DNA of 64,000 nucleotides from Streptomyces sp. NBC_01446 (GTDB lineage: Bacteria; Actinomycetota; Actinomycetes; Streptomycetales; Streptomycetaceae): the NCBI RefSeq assembly GCF_026340095.1, contig NZ_JAPEPO010000001.1, positions 1,550,001 through 1,614,000 on the forward strand. The letters are read 5' to 3'. Numbering within the stretch: position 1 is the stretch's first letter; each line of letters begins with the position of its first letter. Shown piece after piece: positions 51,035 to 59,864 of this stretch. A program made the translations under genes and the position numbers. The notes beneath the pieces were generated by a model, which saw nothing but the letters and a program-made list of their open reading frames with translations, had not been told where the DNA came from and ran no database searches.

Positions 51035-51050
51035 TGACGTGTCAACGTCA
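51035..51050. promoter_or_regulatory. Inverted repeat TGACGT-N4-ACGTCA in the RNase promoter
   Basis: Perfect 6-bp arms, 28 bp upstream of the RNase ATG. The minus-strand reading contains TTGACG and TTGACA, either of which may be the -35 (with TACGCG or TCACAC as -10). A regulator bound here would cover the promoter. Confidence 0.45.
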
Positions 51051-51162
51051 AGTCGGGGGAGTTTTCCGGAAGTTAACCAATCGGAGGCGCCGCTTCAGGC
51101 GCGCCCAGGGCGCGTTCGGGGCCCGATCGGCAAGCGCCTGAGGCGGTGACTCAGGCGGCGGC

Positions 51163-52067
51163 TCAGGCGGTGGCCCGGCGCCCCCATGCCGTCCCTGCCA
51201 GCACGAACACGGCTCCCAACAGGCCCAGCAGTCCCAGGCGTTCACCGCCGATGACGATGCCGGCCGCCGCGGCCCACAGCGGCTCCGTGCCGAGGAGCAG
51301 GCTCACCCGGGACGGCGACGTCCGATGGACCGCCCACATCTGCACGAAGAAGGCGAAGAGCGTACAGAAGACGGACAGGAAGACGAGGCGCCCGCCCACT
51401 CGCGCGCGCCGAAGTCCGCGGCCGCCTCCCACGGCGCGGCGCCGGTCCCCGGCACCCCGCACAGGAGCGCGAACACGACCACGGACGCGCCCAGTTGGAC
51501 CGTCGTCAGGGGCAGCGCGTCCGCACCCCGCACGGACTTCATCCGGGCCATGGCGAGGACGTGGACGGTGCGGGCGAGGGCCGCGAGCAGCATCAGGAGG
51601 TCGCCGGCGGACGGGGCCGTGAAGCCGCCGCTCTGGGTGAGCAGGACGACGCCCGCCACGGAGACGGCCGCCGCGGCGAGGAACGTCCGGGACGGCCTGG
51701 TCCGGGTCACCGCGGCCTCGGCGAGCGGCGTGAAGATCATGGTGAGGCTGATGATGAGCCCCGCGTTCGTCGCGGAGGTGTGGACGACGCCGTAGGTCTC
51801 CAGAAGGAAGATCCCGCTGAGGATCAGCCCGAGGAGTCCCGCCCCGCGCCACTGTGCGGCGCCCAGCCCGCGCAGCGCGCCCCACCCGGCGACGGCGAGC
51901 GCCGGCAGGACGGCGCCGAAGCGGAGCACGAGCACCGCGAGGACGGTGGTCTGCGTGGTGATGCCCTTGGCCGCGAGATAGCTGGCTCCCCAGACGACGG
52001 CCACGAGGAGAACGGGCAGGTCGGTGAGCCAGGCGCGGCGGGGCGCGGTGACGGTGAGCGTGGTCAA
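51163..52067 (-). pseudogene. EamA/DMT-family transporter with a frameshift
   Basis: Drug/metabolite exporter of the ten-helix EamA type. The first frame, from TTG 52067 (GGAG eight bases upstream), reads VLLVAVVWGASYLAAKGITT to about TGAAPWEAAADFGARE and then becomes nonsense (WAGASSSCPSS). The family reading continues in another frame as RLVFLSVFCTLFAFFVQMWA through LGTEPLWAAAAGIVIGGERL to the stop at 51163. The shift is near 51395-51415, in a GC-repeat (GGCGCGCGCGAG). It is a recent mutation or a sequencing error; the rest is intact. Confidence 0.8.
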
Positions 52068-52220
52068 GGTGCGGTCTCCGGCGGCGTACGGCGGGCGTGG
52101 AGACGTCGGCGGCTCGCACAGGGGCGGCTCACCGTACCCGCGGCAAGATCGTCGGGGCCAGCGCTTTCCGCCCACCGGGCCGGCTCGACTCTTTCGCCTG
52201 ATCCAGACGAGAGGGCCTGG

Positions 52221-52246
52221 CCCCACCCGCACCGACCCCAACCCCC
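52221..52246 (-). other. Potential G-quadruplex in a 328-bp gap
   Basis: On the minus strand GGGGG-TT-GGGG-TCGGTGC-GGG-T-GGGG satisfies the usual G3+N1-7 rule. It lies about 155 bp upstream of the EamA start. The gap 52068-52395 otherwise contains a C-rich stretch with triple ACCCGC and no gene; AGGAG before the SDR ATG is its ribosome site. Confidence 0.35.
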
Positions 52247-52395
52247 ACCACACTCGTACCCGCACCCGCACCCGGAATGCATCGGTCTGCCCACGTGGCC
52301 CGGGGCGGCGGCATAGGTGTCCGTTTGCCGCCAGCACCAGGGACCGCCCGTCCATTTACTTGAAGTCATAACAACCGATGGCTACAGGAGGACCC

Positions 52396-53127
52396 ATGAA
52401 CAGCAGGGCAGCACTCGTCACCGGTGGCAGCCGTGGGCTCGGCGCGGCGACCGCGCTGCGGCTCGCCCGTGAGGGCGCGGATGTGGCGGTCACCTACGTG
52501 AACGGCAAGGAGGCGGCCGAGGAGGTCGTGCGCCGCATCGAGGCACTGGGGCGGCGCGGCCTCGCGCTGCGCGCCGACTCGGCGGACGCCCACGAGGCGG
52601 CCGGCGCCGTGGAGCAGACGGCGGAGGCGTTCGGCAGGCTCGACGTGCTGGTGAACAACGTGGGCCTGGGCGTGCTCGGACCGCTGGAGGGCTTCTCCCT
52701 CGCCGAGATCGACCACGCGCTCGCGGTGAACGTGCGCGGTGTCCTGCTGGCCTCGCAGGCCGCCGCGGCACGGCTGTCCGACGGCGGCAGGATCGTCACC
52801 GTCGGCACCTGCATGACCAAGCGCGTACCGGGTCCCGGCGGGACGGTGTACGCGACGACCAAGGCGGCCCTGATCGGCCTGACGAAGGCGCTGGCGCGCG
52901 AGTTGGGCGGCCGCGGCATCACGGCGAACATCGTCCACCCGGGCCCGATCGACACGGACATGAACCCGGCGGACGGCCCTTACGCCTCGGGCCAGACCGC
53001 TTCCGTCGCGCTGGAGAGGTTCGGCACGGCCGACGAGGTGGCGTCGATGGTCGCCTATCTCGCGGGCCCCGAGGCCACGTACGTCACGGGCGCGGAGTTC
53101 GCCGTGGACGGCGGGCACGCGGCGTGA
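52396..53127 (+). CDS. Short-chain dehydrogenase/reductase
   Basis: NAD(P)-dependent SDR of 243 residues. It has the cofactor loop TGGSRGLGAA, NNVG, the active-site YATTKAAL (YxxxK), and the end AEFAVDGGHAA. The catalytic Ser is replaced: the stretch VGTCMTKRVPGPGGTVY has Thr/Cys at that site. ATG follows AGGAG with five-base spacing. No operon partner; substrate unknown. Confidence 0.88.
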   Translation: MNSRAALVTGGSRGLGAATALRLAREGADVAVTYVNGKEAAEEVVRRIEALGRRGLALRADSADAHEAAGAVEQTAEAFGRLDVLVNNVGLGVLGPLEGFSLAEIDHALAVNVRGVLLASQAAAARLSDGGRIVTVGTCMTKRVPGPGGTVYATTKAALIGLTKALARELGGRGITANIVHPGPIDTDMNPADGPYASGQTASVALERFGTADEVASMVAYLAGPEATYVTGAEFAVDGGHAA

Positions 53128-53134
53128 CGTGATG

Positions 53135-53180
53135 CGCGCGGGGGCGTACCGGTGCTGTCGGGCCGGTACGCCCCCGCGCG
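53135..53180. terminator. Strong bidirectional hairpin terminator
   Basis: Perfect 18-bp arms (53135-53152 and 53163-53180, CGCGCGGGGGCGTACCGG and complement) with a 10-base loop, between the convergent SDR and allantoicase genes. No T-tract, as is common in Streptomyces. Confidence 0.8.
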
Positions 53181-53200
53181 GGTCTGCGGGAGGGACGGGG

Positions 53201-54325
53201 TCAGCCGCCGAGCTCCTGGTGGCGGGCCGTCAGGCGGGCCGTGCCCTCGTCGGTCAGCGAGCCGAACAGGCGCAGGCGGGAGATGCCGCCGTCCGGGTAG
53301 ATGTCCACGCGCGCGTGGGTACCGACCGCGGGGGTGTCGAGCACGAAGCGGTGGTTGGTGTCGGGCTGGAGGCGCGTGCGGGGCAGGACCTCGGTCCACG
53401 CAGCTTCGTCGGTGGACTCGCCGTCGCGCACCGAGACCGAAGCCCAGCCCGCCGAGTTGCCCTTGAGGTACGCGGTGTCGATCTCCAGGGCGCGGATCTG
53501 CGACTGGGCGACCAGGCGGTAGCTGATCCAGTCGTTGCCCTGGTCGCGGCGGCGGCGGGTCTCCCAGCCGTCGTCCATCTTGCGGGAGCGACCCGGCTGG
53601 ATGGTGTTGCTCGCGGGCGAGTAGAAGAGGTTGGAGGCGTCCTCGGCGCTGCCGCCGTTCTCCAGGGCGACGACGTCGAAGGTGCCGAGCGTGGCGAGCC
53701 ACTTGGGGTCGGGCACGACCTCGCCGTGGACGCGCAGGCGGGCGATGCCGCCGTCGGGGTGCTGGTTGACGCGCAGGTGTGTGAAGCGCTGCTCCACGTC
53801 GACGGCGAAGCCGTTGGCCGCGTGGCCGCCGACCGCCGTGCGGGGTACGAGCGTCGTCCACTTGACGTCGCCCGACAGGAGCTCCGCCGGGGTGGGCGCG
53901 CCCTCGACGGACGCGGCCTCGACGGAGACGGCCTGCGGGTAGTTGCCGCGGAAGTGGGCGGTGTCGACGATGATGCCGCGGATCACGCCGGGCGCGCCGA
54001 GCCGGACGAGCGCCCAGTCGTGGTCCTCGGCGGTCGGCCACGGGTGGTCCGCGCCGGTGCCGCGGCGACGGCGGGTCTCCCAGCCGTCCATGATCTTGCC
54101 CTTGTGGCCGAAGTGCTCGGGGTCGAACTCGGCGCGCTCGGGCACGAGGAGGTTCTCGCGCTGGGCGAAGAACTCGTCGTTGGCGGCGATGACACCGGCG
54201 CCGAGCTGCCGCGCGGCGAGGTCGGCGTACTGCGTGAACGGGAAGTCGGCGGTGCGGTAGTCGGCGTACGGGTCTCCGCCGCCGTAGGGGTTCGCGTCGC
54301 CGGTGAAGCGGGGAATCGCCGTCAC
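53201..54325 (-). CDS. alc: Allantoicase
   Basis: Cytoplasmic enzyme of 374 residues hydrolysing allantoate to ureidoglycolate and urea. It consists of two tandem allantoicase repeats, seen in the repeated MDGWETRRRR and MDDGWETRRRR and in the two VDTAHFRGNYP / IDTAYLKGNSA segments. Starts MTAIPRFTGDANPYGGGDPY with GTG 54325, five bp after the allantoinase stop. Cotranscribed with allantoinase and expected to be repressed by AllR. Confidence 0.96.
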   Translation of the reverse strand: MTAIPRFTGDANPYGGGDPYADYRTADFPFTQYADLAARQLGAGVIAANDEFFAQRENLLVPERAEFDPEHFGHKGKIMDGWETRRRRGTGADHPWPTAEDHDWALVRLGAPGVIRGIIVDTAHFRGNYPQAVSVEAASVEGAPTPAELLSGDVKWTTLVPRTAVGGHAANGFAVDVEQRFTHLRVNQHPDGGIARLRVHGEVVPDPKWLATLGTFDVVALENGGSAEDASNLFYSPASNTIQPGRSRKMDDGWETRRRRDQGNDWISYRLVAQSQIRALEIDTAYLKGNSAGWASVSVRDGESTDEAAWTEVLPRTRLQPDTNHRFVLDTPAVGTHARVDIYPDGGISRLRLFGSLTDEGTARLTARHQELGG

Positions 54326-54330
54326 AGTGA

Positions 54331-55671
54331 TCAGTTGTTCCTTTCGAGGAGCTTGCCGGCGGGAGCGGTGAACTCGCCCTCGGCGACGATGCGTTCACCG
54401 CGCAGCCAGGTCGACTTCACGACGCCGTGCAGCGTCTTGCCCGCGTAGGCGGTGACGCGGTTGCGGTGCTGCAGTTCGGCCGGGTCGACGGTGAACGTCT
54501 CCTCGGGGGCGAGGACCGCGAAGTCGGCGTCGCGGCCGGCGGCGATGGCGCCCTTGCGGTCGTCCAGGCCGACCAGCTCCGAGGTGCGCGAGGACATCCA
54601 GCGCACCACGTCGTCGAGGGAGTGGCCGCGCTCGCGGGCCTCGGTCCAGATGGCGGAGAGGCTCAGCTGGAGGCCGGAGATGCCGCCCCACGCGGTGGCG
54701 AAGTCGTCGGTCTTCAGGTCGGCGGTCGACGGCGAGTGGTCGGTGACGACACAGTCGATGGTGCCGTCGGCGAGCGCCTGCCACAGCAGGTCCTGGTTGG
54801 CGGCCTCGCGGATGGGCGGGCAGCACTTGAACTCGCTCGCCCCGTCCGGGACTTCCTCGGCGGTGAGCGTGAGGTAGTGCGGGCACGTCTCGACGGTGAG
54901 CTTGACGCCCTCGGCCTTGGCCTCGGCGATCAGCGGCAGCGCGTCGGAGGAGGACAGGTGCAGGATGTGGACGCGGGCGCCGATCCGCTTGGCGGTGTCG
55001 ATGAGCCCCTTGATCGCGACGTCCTCGGAGATCCGCGGCCGGGTCGCGAGGTAGTCGTCGTACTTGGGACCGCTGTTGTGCGGGGCGACGTCCAGCTCGT
55101 GCGGGTCCTCGGCGTGCACGATGAGCAGGCCGCCGAACCCGGCGATCTCGGCCATGGAGGCGGTGAGCTGGTCACCGTTCAGGTGCGGGAACTCGTCCAC
55201 GCCGGACGGCGAGAGGAAGCACTTGAAGCCGAAGACGCCGGCGTCGTGCAGCGGACGCAGGTCCTTGACGTTGTCGGGCAGCGCGCCACCCCAGAAGCCG
55301 ACGTCGATGTGCGCCTTGGCGGCGGCGACGTCCTGCTTGGTGCGGAGGTTGGCCGCGGTCGTCGTCGGCGGCAGCGAGTTGAGCGGCATGTCGACGATCG
55401 TGGTGATGCCGCCGGCCGCCGCGGCGCGGGTGGCCGTCCAGAAGCCCTCCCACTCCGTGCGCCCCGGGTCGTTCACGTGGACATGGGTGTCCACGAGGCC
55501 GGGCATGAGGACATCGTCACCGAAGTCCTCGAGCCGGGCGCCGGCCGGTACGTCCGCGTCGTGCGGAAGGACGGCGGCGATCTTTCCCCCGGCGACGGCG
55601 ACCGACGCGGGCCGCGTGCCTTCGGGGGTGATGACGCGGGTCGAGCGCAGCACCAGTTCGACGTCGGACAC
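54331..55671 (-). CDS. allB: Allantoinase
   Basis: Cytoplasmic cyclic amidohydrolase of 446 residues that opens allantoin to allantoate. Metal site [12 protein letters not shown], carboxylated Lys in [32 protein letters not shown], and the final Asp in VVTDHSPST are intact. GTG 55671 follows GAGAGGGG. It is distinct from the dihydropyrimidinase at 10038-11444 by its DPGR motif and neighbours. First gene of the leftward allantoin operon. Confidence 0.96.
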   Translation of the reverse strand: MSDVELVLRSTRVITPEGTRPASVAVAGGKIAAVLPHDADVPAGARLEDFGDDVLMPGLVDTHVHVNDPGRTEWEGFWTATRAAAAGGITTIVDMPLNSLPPTTTAANLRTKQDVAAAKAHIDVGFWGGALPDNVKDLRPLHDAGVFGFKCFLSPSGVDEFPHLNGDQLTASMAEIAGFGGLLIVHAEDPHELDVAPHNSGPKYDDYLATRPRISEDVAIKGLIDTAKRIGARVHILHLSSSDALPLIAEAKAEGVKLTVETCPHYLTLTAEEVPDGASEFKCCPPIREAANQDLLWQALADGTIDCVVTDHSPSTADLKTDDFATAWGGISGLQLSLSAIWTEARERGHSLDDVVRWMSSRTSELVGLDDRKGAIAAGRDADFAVLAPEETFTVDPAELQHRNRVTAYAGKTLHGVVKSTWLRGERIVAEGEFTAPAGKLLERNN

Positions 55672-55690
55672 CCGAGCCCCTCTCAGTAAA

Positions 55691-55707
55691 TTCAACGTTC
55701 TGTTGAA
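55691..55707. promoter_or_regulatory. AllR-type operator in the allB leader
   Basis: TTCAAC-GTTCT-GTTGAA has perfect 6-bp arms, 20 bp before the allB GTG. IclR-type repressors often bind TTnnAC-type palindromes of this size. TTGACG, 17 bp, AAAACT upstream on the minus strand is a weak promoter candidate. Confidence 0.5.
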
Positions 55708-55767
55708 GGAGTTTTCACTCCGGTCCAGGGTCCGTCAAGACCCGTCTCGTACGGGGCGACGCCGTCC

Positions 55768-55796
55768 TGGACGTTTCCACAAAGTGGAATTATAAT
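55768..55796 (+). promoter_or_regulatory. Promoter of allR
   Basis: TGGACG (55768-55773), 17 bp, TATAAT (55791-55796), the best -10 in the window. Transcription would start near 55803, leaving a 170-base leader before the allR GTG. Confidence 0.6.
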
Positions 55797-55799
55797 TCC
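55775..55799. promoter_or_regulatory. Composite AllR operator
   Basis: TTCCAC-AAA-GTGGAA (55775-55789) overlaps GGAATTATAATTCC (55786-55799), both perfect palindromes, giving three TTCC/GGAA half-sites. They cover the spacer and -10 of the allR promoter, a classical autorepression arrangement. Nothing else is seen in the 304-bp gap. Confidence 0.65.
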
Positions 55800-55975
55800 G
55801 TAAGCCAGAACGTAGCTATCTACGACGACACCGTCAAGGGAGCACGGGTGTGGCCCGGCGACACCCGGACAAAGACCCCCTGACCGGCCGGAACAACCCG
55901 GGCCGTGCCACACCCCCCACAGTGACCGCCGGGTAGGCTGCAGCCTTGCCCTTCCGCCCCGAAAGGAACGCGCCC

Positions 55976-56776
55976 GTGCCGACGTCAAGCGCCAGCACCA
56001 AGTCCTCTGGCCCTTCCGCCCCGACCGGCGGAGTCCAGTCCCTCGAGCGCGCCTTCGACCTCCTGGAGCGGATGGCCGACGCCGGGGGCGAGGTGGGTCT
56101 CAGCGAGCTCTCCGCGAGCAGTGGCCTTCCCCTGCCGACGATCCACCGCCTGATGCGCACCCTGGTCGCCTGCGGCTACGTGCGCCAGCAGACCAACAGG
56201 CGCTACTCGCTCGGCCCCCGCCTGATCCGCCTCGGCGAGTCCGCCTCCCGCCTGCTCGGCACCTGGGCCCGCCCCTATCTCGCCCGCCTCGTCGAGGTGA
56301 CCGGCGAGACGGCGAACATGGCGCTGCTCGACGGGGACGAGATCGTGTACGTCGCGCAGGTGCCGTCCAAGCACTCGATGCGGATGTTCACCGAGGTGGG
56401 CCGCCGCGTCCTGCCGCACTCGACGGGCGTGGGCAAGGCCCTGCTCGCCGACACCCCGGCCGACGAGGTGCGCGCGCTGCTCGCGCGGACCGGCATGCCG
56501 GCCGCCACGGAGAAGACGATCACGACGCCCGAAGGCTTCCTCGACGCGCTCGCCGAGGTGCGCACCGCCGGGTACGCGGTCGACGACAACGAGCAGGAGA
56601 TCGGCGTGCGCTGCCTCGCCGTCTCCGTGCCCAACTCCCCCACGGCCGCCGCGATCTCGATCTCGGGCCCGGCGGGACGCGTCACCGACGCGGCGACCGA
56701 GAAGATCGTTCCGGTGCTTCAGCAGGTCGCCGAGGAGTTGTCGGTGGCGCTGTCGAGCTCCGGGGTCGGCGTGTAA
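55976..56776 (+). CDS. allR: IclR-family regulator of allantoin use
   Basis: Repressor of 266 residues: winged HTH at about 20-80 (VQSLERAFDLLERMADAGGE, LPLPTIHRLMRTLVACGYV) and IclR ligand domain (GETANMALLDGDEIVYVAQV, HSTGVGKALLADTPADEV, NEQEIGVRCLAVSVPNS). Allantoin-linked IclR proteins use glyoxylate or allantoin products as effectors. GTG 55976 follows AAGGA. Divergent from allB-alc. Its last 58 bp overlap the convergent ABC ATPase gene. Confidence 0.92.
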   Translation: MPTSSASTKSSGPSAPTGGVQSLERAFDLLERMADAGGEVGLSELSASSGLPLPTIHRLMRTLVACGYVRQQTNRRYSLGPRLIRLGESASRLLGTWARPYLARLVEVTGETANMALLDGDEIVYVAQVPSKHSMRMFTEVGRRVLPHSTGVGKALLADTPADEVRALLARTGMPAATEKTITTPEGFLDALAEVRTAGYAVDDNEQEIGVRCLAVSVPNSPTAAAISISGPAGRVTDAATEKIVPVLQQVAEELSVALSSSGVGV

Positions 56777-57477
56777 CGGGCACCGCCCGCGGTGTCACGG
56801 GACGGGCCGGCCGTCGTGAGCCGCCCGTCCACCATTTCGCACACCTCGTCCGCCACCGCGAGATGCGCCCGGTCGTGCGTGACCAGGACCGTCGCGGTGC
56901 CGCGCTGCCTCGTGAGGCGGGCGAGCAGATCCAGTACGGCCGCCCCGCGCTCGTGGTCGAGGGCGCTCGTCGGCTCGTCCACGAGCAGGACCGACGGCTC
57001 GTTCATCAGGGCGCGGGCGATGTTGACGCGCTGGCGCTGACCGCCCGACAGCTGGTGGGGGCGGCGGCGCGCCTGGTCCGTGAGCCCGACCGCGGCCAGC
57101 AACTCCCCCGCCCGCTCCCGTACTTCGCGCGGTTTGCGGCCGTCCAGGTGGGCCATGACCTGGAGCTGTTCGAGGGCGGTCAGGGACGGCAGCAGGTTGG
57201 GCTGCTGGAAGACGATGCCGAGGGAGCGGCGGCGCAGCTCGGCGCGTTCGGCGGGGCCGATCGAGTCCGTCGGCGTGCCGCCCACTGTCACGGTGCCGCT
57301 GTCGGGCGTGACCAGCGTCGCCGCGACCGCGAGGAGGCTGGACTTCCCCGAGCCGGACGGGCCTACGACGGCGGTGCACGTCCCGGCCGGGACGTGCAGC
57401 GTCACCCTGTCGAGCGCCGTGATGCGGCCGTCGCCGTCCGGGTAGGTCAGGGTGATCTCGTCGAGGTCGAGACTCAT
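56719..57477 (-). CDS. ABC transporter ATPase (MacB/LolD-type exporter)
   Basis: ATPase of 252 residues: Walker [10 protein letters not shown]-loop FQQPNLLPSLTALEQL, signature LSGGQRQR, Walker [13 protein letters not shown] and LVTHDRAH. The C-terminal ~20 residues (YTPTPELDSATDNSSATC) are encoded opposite the end of allR. ATG overlaps the permease stop (ATGA). It pairs with one FtsX-like permease; function probably efflux or cell-envelope maintenance. Confidence 0.92.
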   Translation of the reverse strand: MSLDLDEITLTYPDGDGRITALDRVTLHVPAGTCTAVVGPSGSGKSSLLAVAATLVTPDSGTVTVGGTPTDSIGPAERAELRRRSLGIVFQQPNLLPSLTALEQLQVMAHLDGRKPREVRERAGELLAAVGLTDQARRRPHQLSGGQRQRVNIARALMNEPSVLLVDEPTSALDHERGAAVLDLLARLTRQRGTATVLVTHDRAHLAVADEVCEMVDGRLTTAGPSRDTAGGARYTPTPELDSATDNSSATC

Positions 57478-58550
57478 CGGGCGCTCCCGAGTGCGGTGAG
57501 GGGGTCGACGGCGGTGATGCGCCGGATGGACAGAGCGGCGCCGGCCGCGCCCAGGACGGTCATGACGGCGGCCGGGCCGAGCGTGGTGAGCGGCTCCATG
57601 ACGAACGGCACACTGTCGGGCACGAACACGGCGATGAGCGCCGCGAGCGCCGTACCGAGGACCGTGCCGCCGACGAGCATGACCACGGCCTGCCCGAGCG
57701 CGTCCTTGAGCAGATAGGGCGTCGAGGAGCCGAGGGCCTTGAGGACCGCGATGTCGCCGCTGCGCTGGATCGTCCACACGGTGAAGAACGCGCCGATGAC
57801 CATCGCCGAGATGACGAAGAGGAAGCCCCGCATCAGCTGGAGCGAGCCGTCCTCGGCCTGGTAGGACCCTATGGCCTCCAGCGCCCCGTCGACGGTCCGC
57901 GTCTCGGTGCCCGCGGCACGGTCCGCGCCGCCCAGGTCGGCGCCGTCCCCGGTGCACAGGGCGATCACGGTGGCCTGCTCCCCGGAGCGCTGCCCGCCCG
58001 GCGCCACGCTCTGCCAGTCGCCGAGGTCGATCCAGACGACAGGAGTGTGGCTGTACGAGGCGTCGCCCGCGACCGCGCTCACCGTCAGGGACGTACCGGA
58101 CAGGGCGATACGGTCACCGGGCCGCGCGCCCAGATCGTCCGCAGCCTGCTGGGACAGGACGGCCGTGCCGGGTGCCGTCGTGTCGGGCGCGAGCCCCGAG
58201 CGGGGCCGCACGCCGAACGCGGACACGGCCGCCGTGTGCCGGCCCGCTTCGGCGTTGACGGTGCTGATGCCGAGCGGCTGCGCGCTGTCCACCCCCGGGC
58301 GCGCGCCGAGCGCGCGCCACTGCTCGGCCCCGACCGTCGACCCGGTGAACGACACCGCCTGGCCGTCCGGGGGCCGGGCGAAGGCCAGATGGTCGGCGGA
58401 CAGCCCGGTCAGCGCCGAGGTGTTGTCCCGGGCCAGGCCCGCGGTCAGGCCGGACAGCAGGCCGACGAGCAGCGTGATCAGCACGATCACGCTTCCCATC
58501 AGCGCGAACCGGCCCTTGGCGAACCGTAGATCTCTCCATGCGACGAACAT
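57474..58550 (-). CDS. FtsX-like ABC transporter permease
   Basis: Membrane protein of 358 residues with one N-terminal helix (MGSVIVLITLLVGLLSGLTA), a large extracellular domain (about 40-230), and three C-terminal helices of the FtsX/MacB core (GFLFVISAMVIGAFFTVWTI, SSTPYLLKDALGQAVVML). Starts MFVAWRDLRFAKGRF with GGGGA just upstream. It is divergent from a two-component system that likely controls it. Confidence 0.9.
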   Translation of the reverse strand: MFVAWRDLRFAKGRFALMGSVIVLITLLVGLLSGLTAGLARDNTSALTGLSADHLAFARPPDGQAVSFTGSTVGAEQWRALGARPGVDSAQPLGISTVNAEAGRHTAAVSAFGVRPRSGLAPDTTAPGTAVLSQQAADDLGARPGDRIALSGTSLTVSAVAGDASYSHTPVVWIDLGDWQSVAPGGQRSGEQATVIALCTGDGADLGGADRAAGTETRTVDGALEAIGSYQAEDGSLQLMRGFLFVISAMVIGAFFTVWTIQRSGDIAVLKALGSSTPYLLKDALGQAVVMLVGGTVLGTALAALIAVFVPDSVPFVMEPLTTLGPAAVMTVLGAAGAALSIRRITAVDPLTALGSAR

Positions 58551-58685
58551 GGTCCCCAGCCTGCGGCCGGGCCCCCGTCCCGGGCATCGCGCCACAGCAC
58601 GCTTCACCCGAATCGAAGGAAGGAGCCACCTTTCAAACTTTCGGTTGACCGCGGGCCGGGATCTTCTGCCTACGCTGGTGACGGT

Positions 58686-59864
58686 ATGGATCCACGTTCC
58701 CTGACCCCCGTTCTGCGCGTCCTGCGCCTGTGCCTGCATCTGCTGATGGCCGGGCTGCTCGTGCTGGTCGCCGGCCGGGCACTCGCCGAGGACTCCGCGG
58801 GGGCGGGCGCCGTGGTGGCCGCCGCGGTCGTGTTGGCCGTCGTGTACGGCGCGGGCCCGCTGATCCCGGCCGTACGGGCCACGCGGGCCGGGGCCGCGCT
58901 GTGGCTCGGGGCGCTGTGCGCGGTGTGGCTGGTGCTCCTCGTCCTCTCCCCCGACGGCCTGTGGCTGGCGTTCCCGCTGTACTTCCTCCAACTGCATCTG
59001 CTGCCCGCCCGCTGGGGCGTGCCCGCCGTGACGCTTACCGCGGGCGCGGCCATCGCCTCGTACGTACGTCATGGCCAGCCGCTCAACCCGGGGGCGTTCA
59101 TAGGGCCGCTCCTCGGCGCGGCCGTGGCCGTGGCGACGGTCATCGGCTACCAGACGCTGTACCGCGAGAGCGAGCGCAGACGGCACCTGATCGAGGAGCT
59201 GATCGCGACGCGCGCCGAACTCGCCGCCGCGGAGCGCACGGCGGGCACCCTCGCTGAGCGGGAGCGACTGGCCCGCGAGATCCACGACACCCTCGCGCAG
59301 GGCCTGTCCTCGATCCAGCTCCTGCTGCGCGCGGCCCAGCGCGCGCTGCCGCCGCAGTCCCCGGCCGCCCCGCACATCGAACAGGCGCGAGCGGCCGCCC
59401 AGGACAACCTGGCGGAGGCCCGCCGTTTCGTGCGGGCCCTGTCCCCGCCGGACCTGGACAACGGGTCACTCGCCGGGGCCCTGGAGCGGCTGTGCGCGAC
59501 GGCTCCCGGGCTCACCGTCCGCTTCACGGAGAGCGGCACGCCGGCGGGGCTGCCGACGCCGTACGAGGTCGCGCTGCTGCGGATCGCGCAGTCGGCGCTC
59601 GCCAACACCGTGCGGCACGCGGGTGCACGCCGCGCCGAGATCACCCTCAGCTTCATGGACACGGCCGTAGCCCTCGACATCGTGGACGACGGCCGCGGCT
59701 TCGACCCCGTGTCCGCCCCGGCCGGTGACGGCGGGTTCGGCCTGCCCGCGATGCGCTCACGCGTCGAGTCCCTCGGGGGCACGTTCACGGTGGAGTCGGC
59801 GCCGGGGCAGGGCACGGCGGTCGCGATCACGCTCCCTCTTCCGGTGGTGGGAGGGGTGGCGTGA
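58686..59864 (+). CDS. Sensor histidine kinase (HisKA_3)
   Basis: Membrane kinase of 392 residues with four to six helices in the first 155 residues, then LAREIHDTLAQGLSSIQLLL (His200) and an ATPase domain with SALANTVRHAGARRAEI and GGFGLPAMRSRVESLGG. Its stop overlaps the regulator GTG (GTGA). It is divergent from an ABC exporter, the usual layout for antibiotic- or envelope-stress responses in Streptomyces. Confidence 0.93.
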   Translation: MDPRSLTPVLRVLRLCLHLLMAGLLVLVAGRALAEDSAGAGAVVAAAVVLAVVYGAGPLIPAVRATRAGAALWLGALCAVWLVLLVLSPDGLWLAFPLYFLQLHLLPARWGVPAVTLTAGAAIASYVRHGQPLNPGAFIGPLLGAAVAVATVIGYQTLYRESERRRHLIEELIATRAELAAAERTAGTLAERERLAREIHDTLAQGLSSIQLLLRAAQRALPPQSPAAPHIEQARAAAQDNLAEARRFVRALSPPDLDNGSLAGALERLCATAPGLTVRFTESGTPAGLPTPYEVALLRIAQSALANTVRHAGARRAEITLSFMDTAVALDIVDDGRGFDPVSAPAGDGGFGLPAMRSRVESLGGTFTVESAPGQGTAVAITLPLPVVGGVA

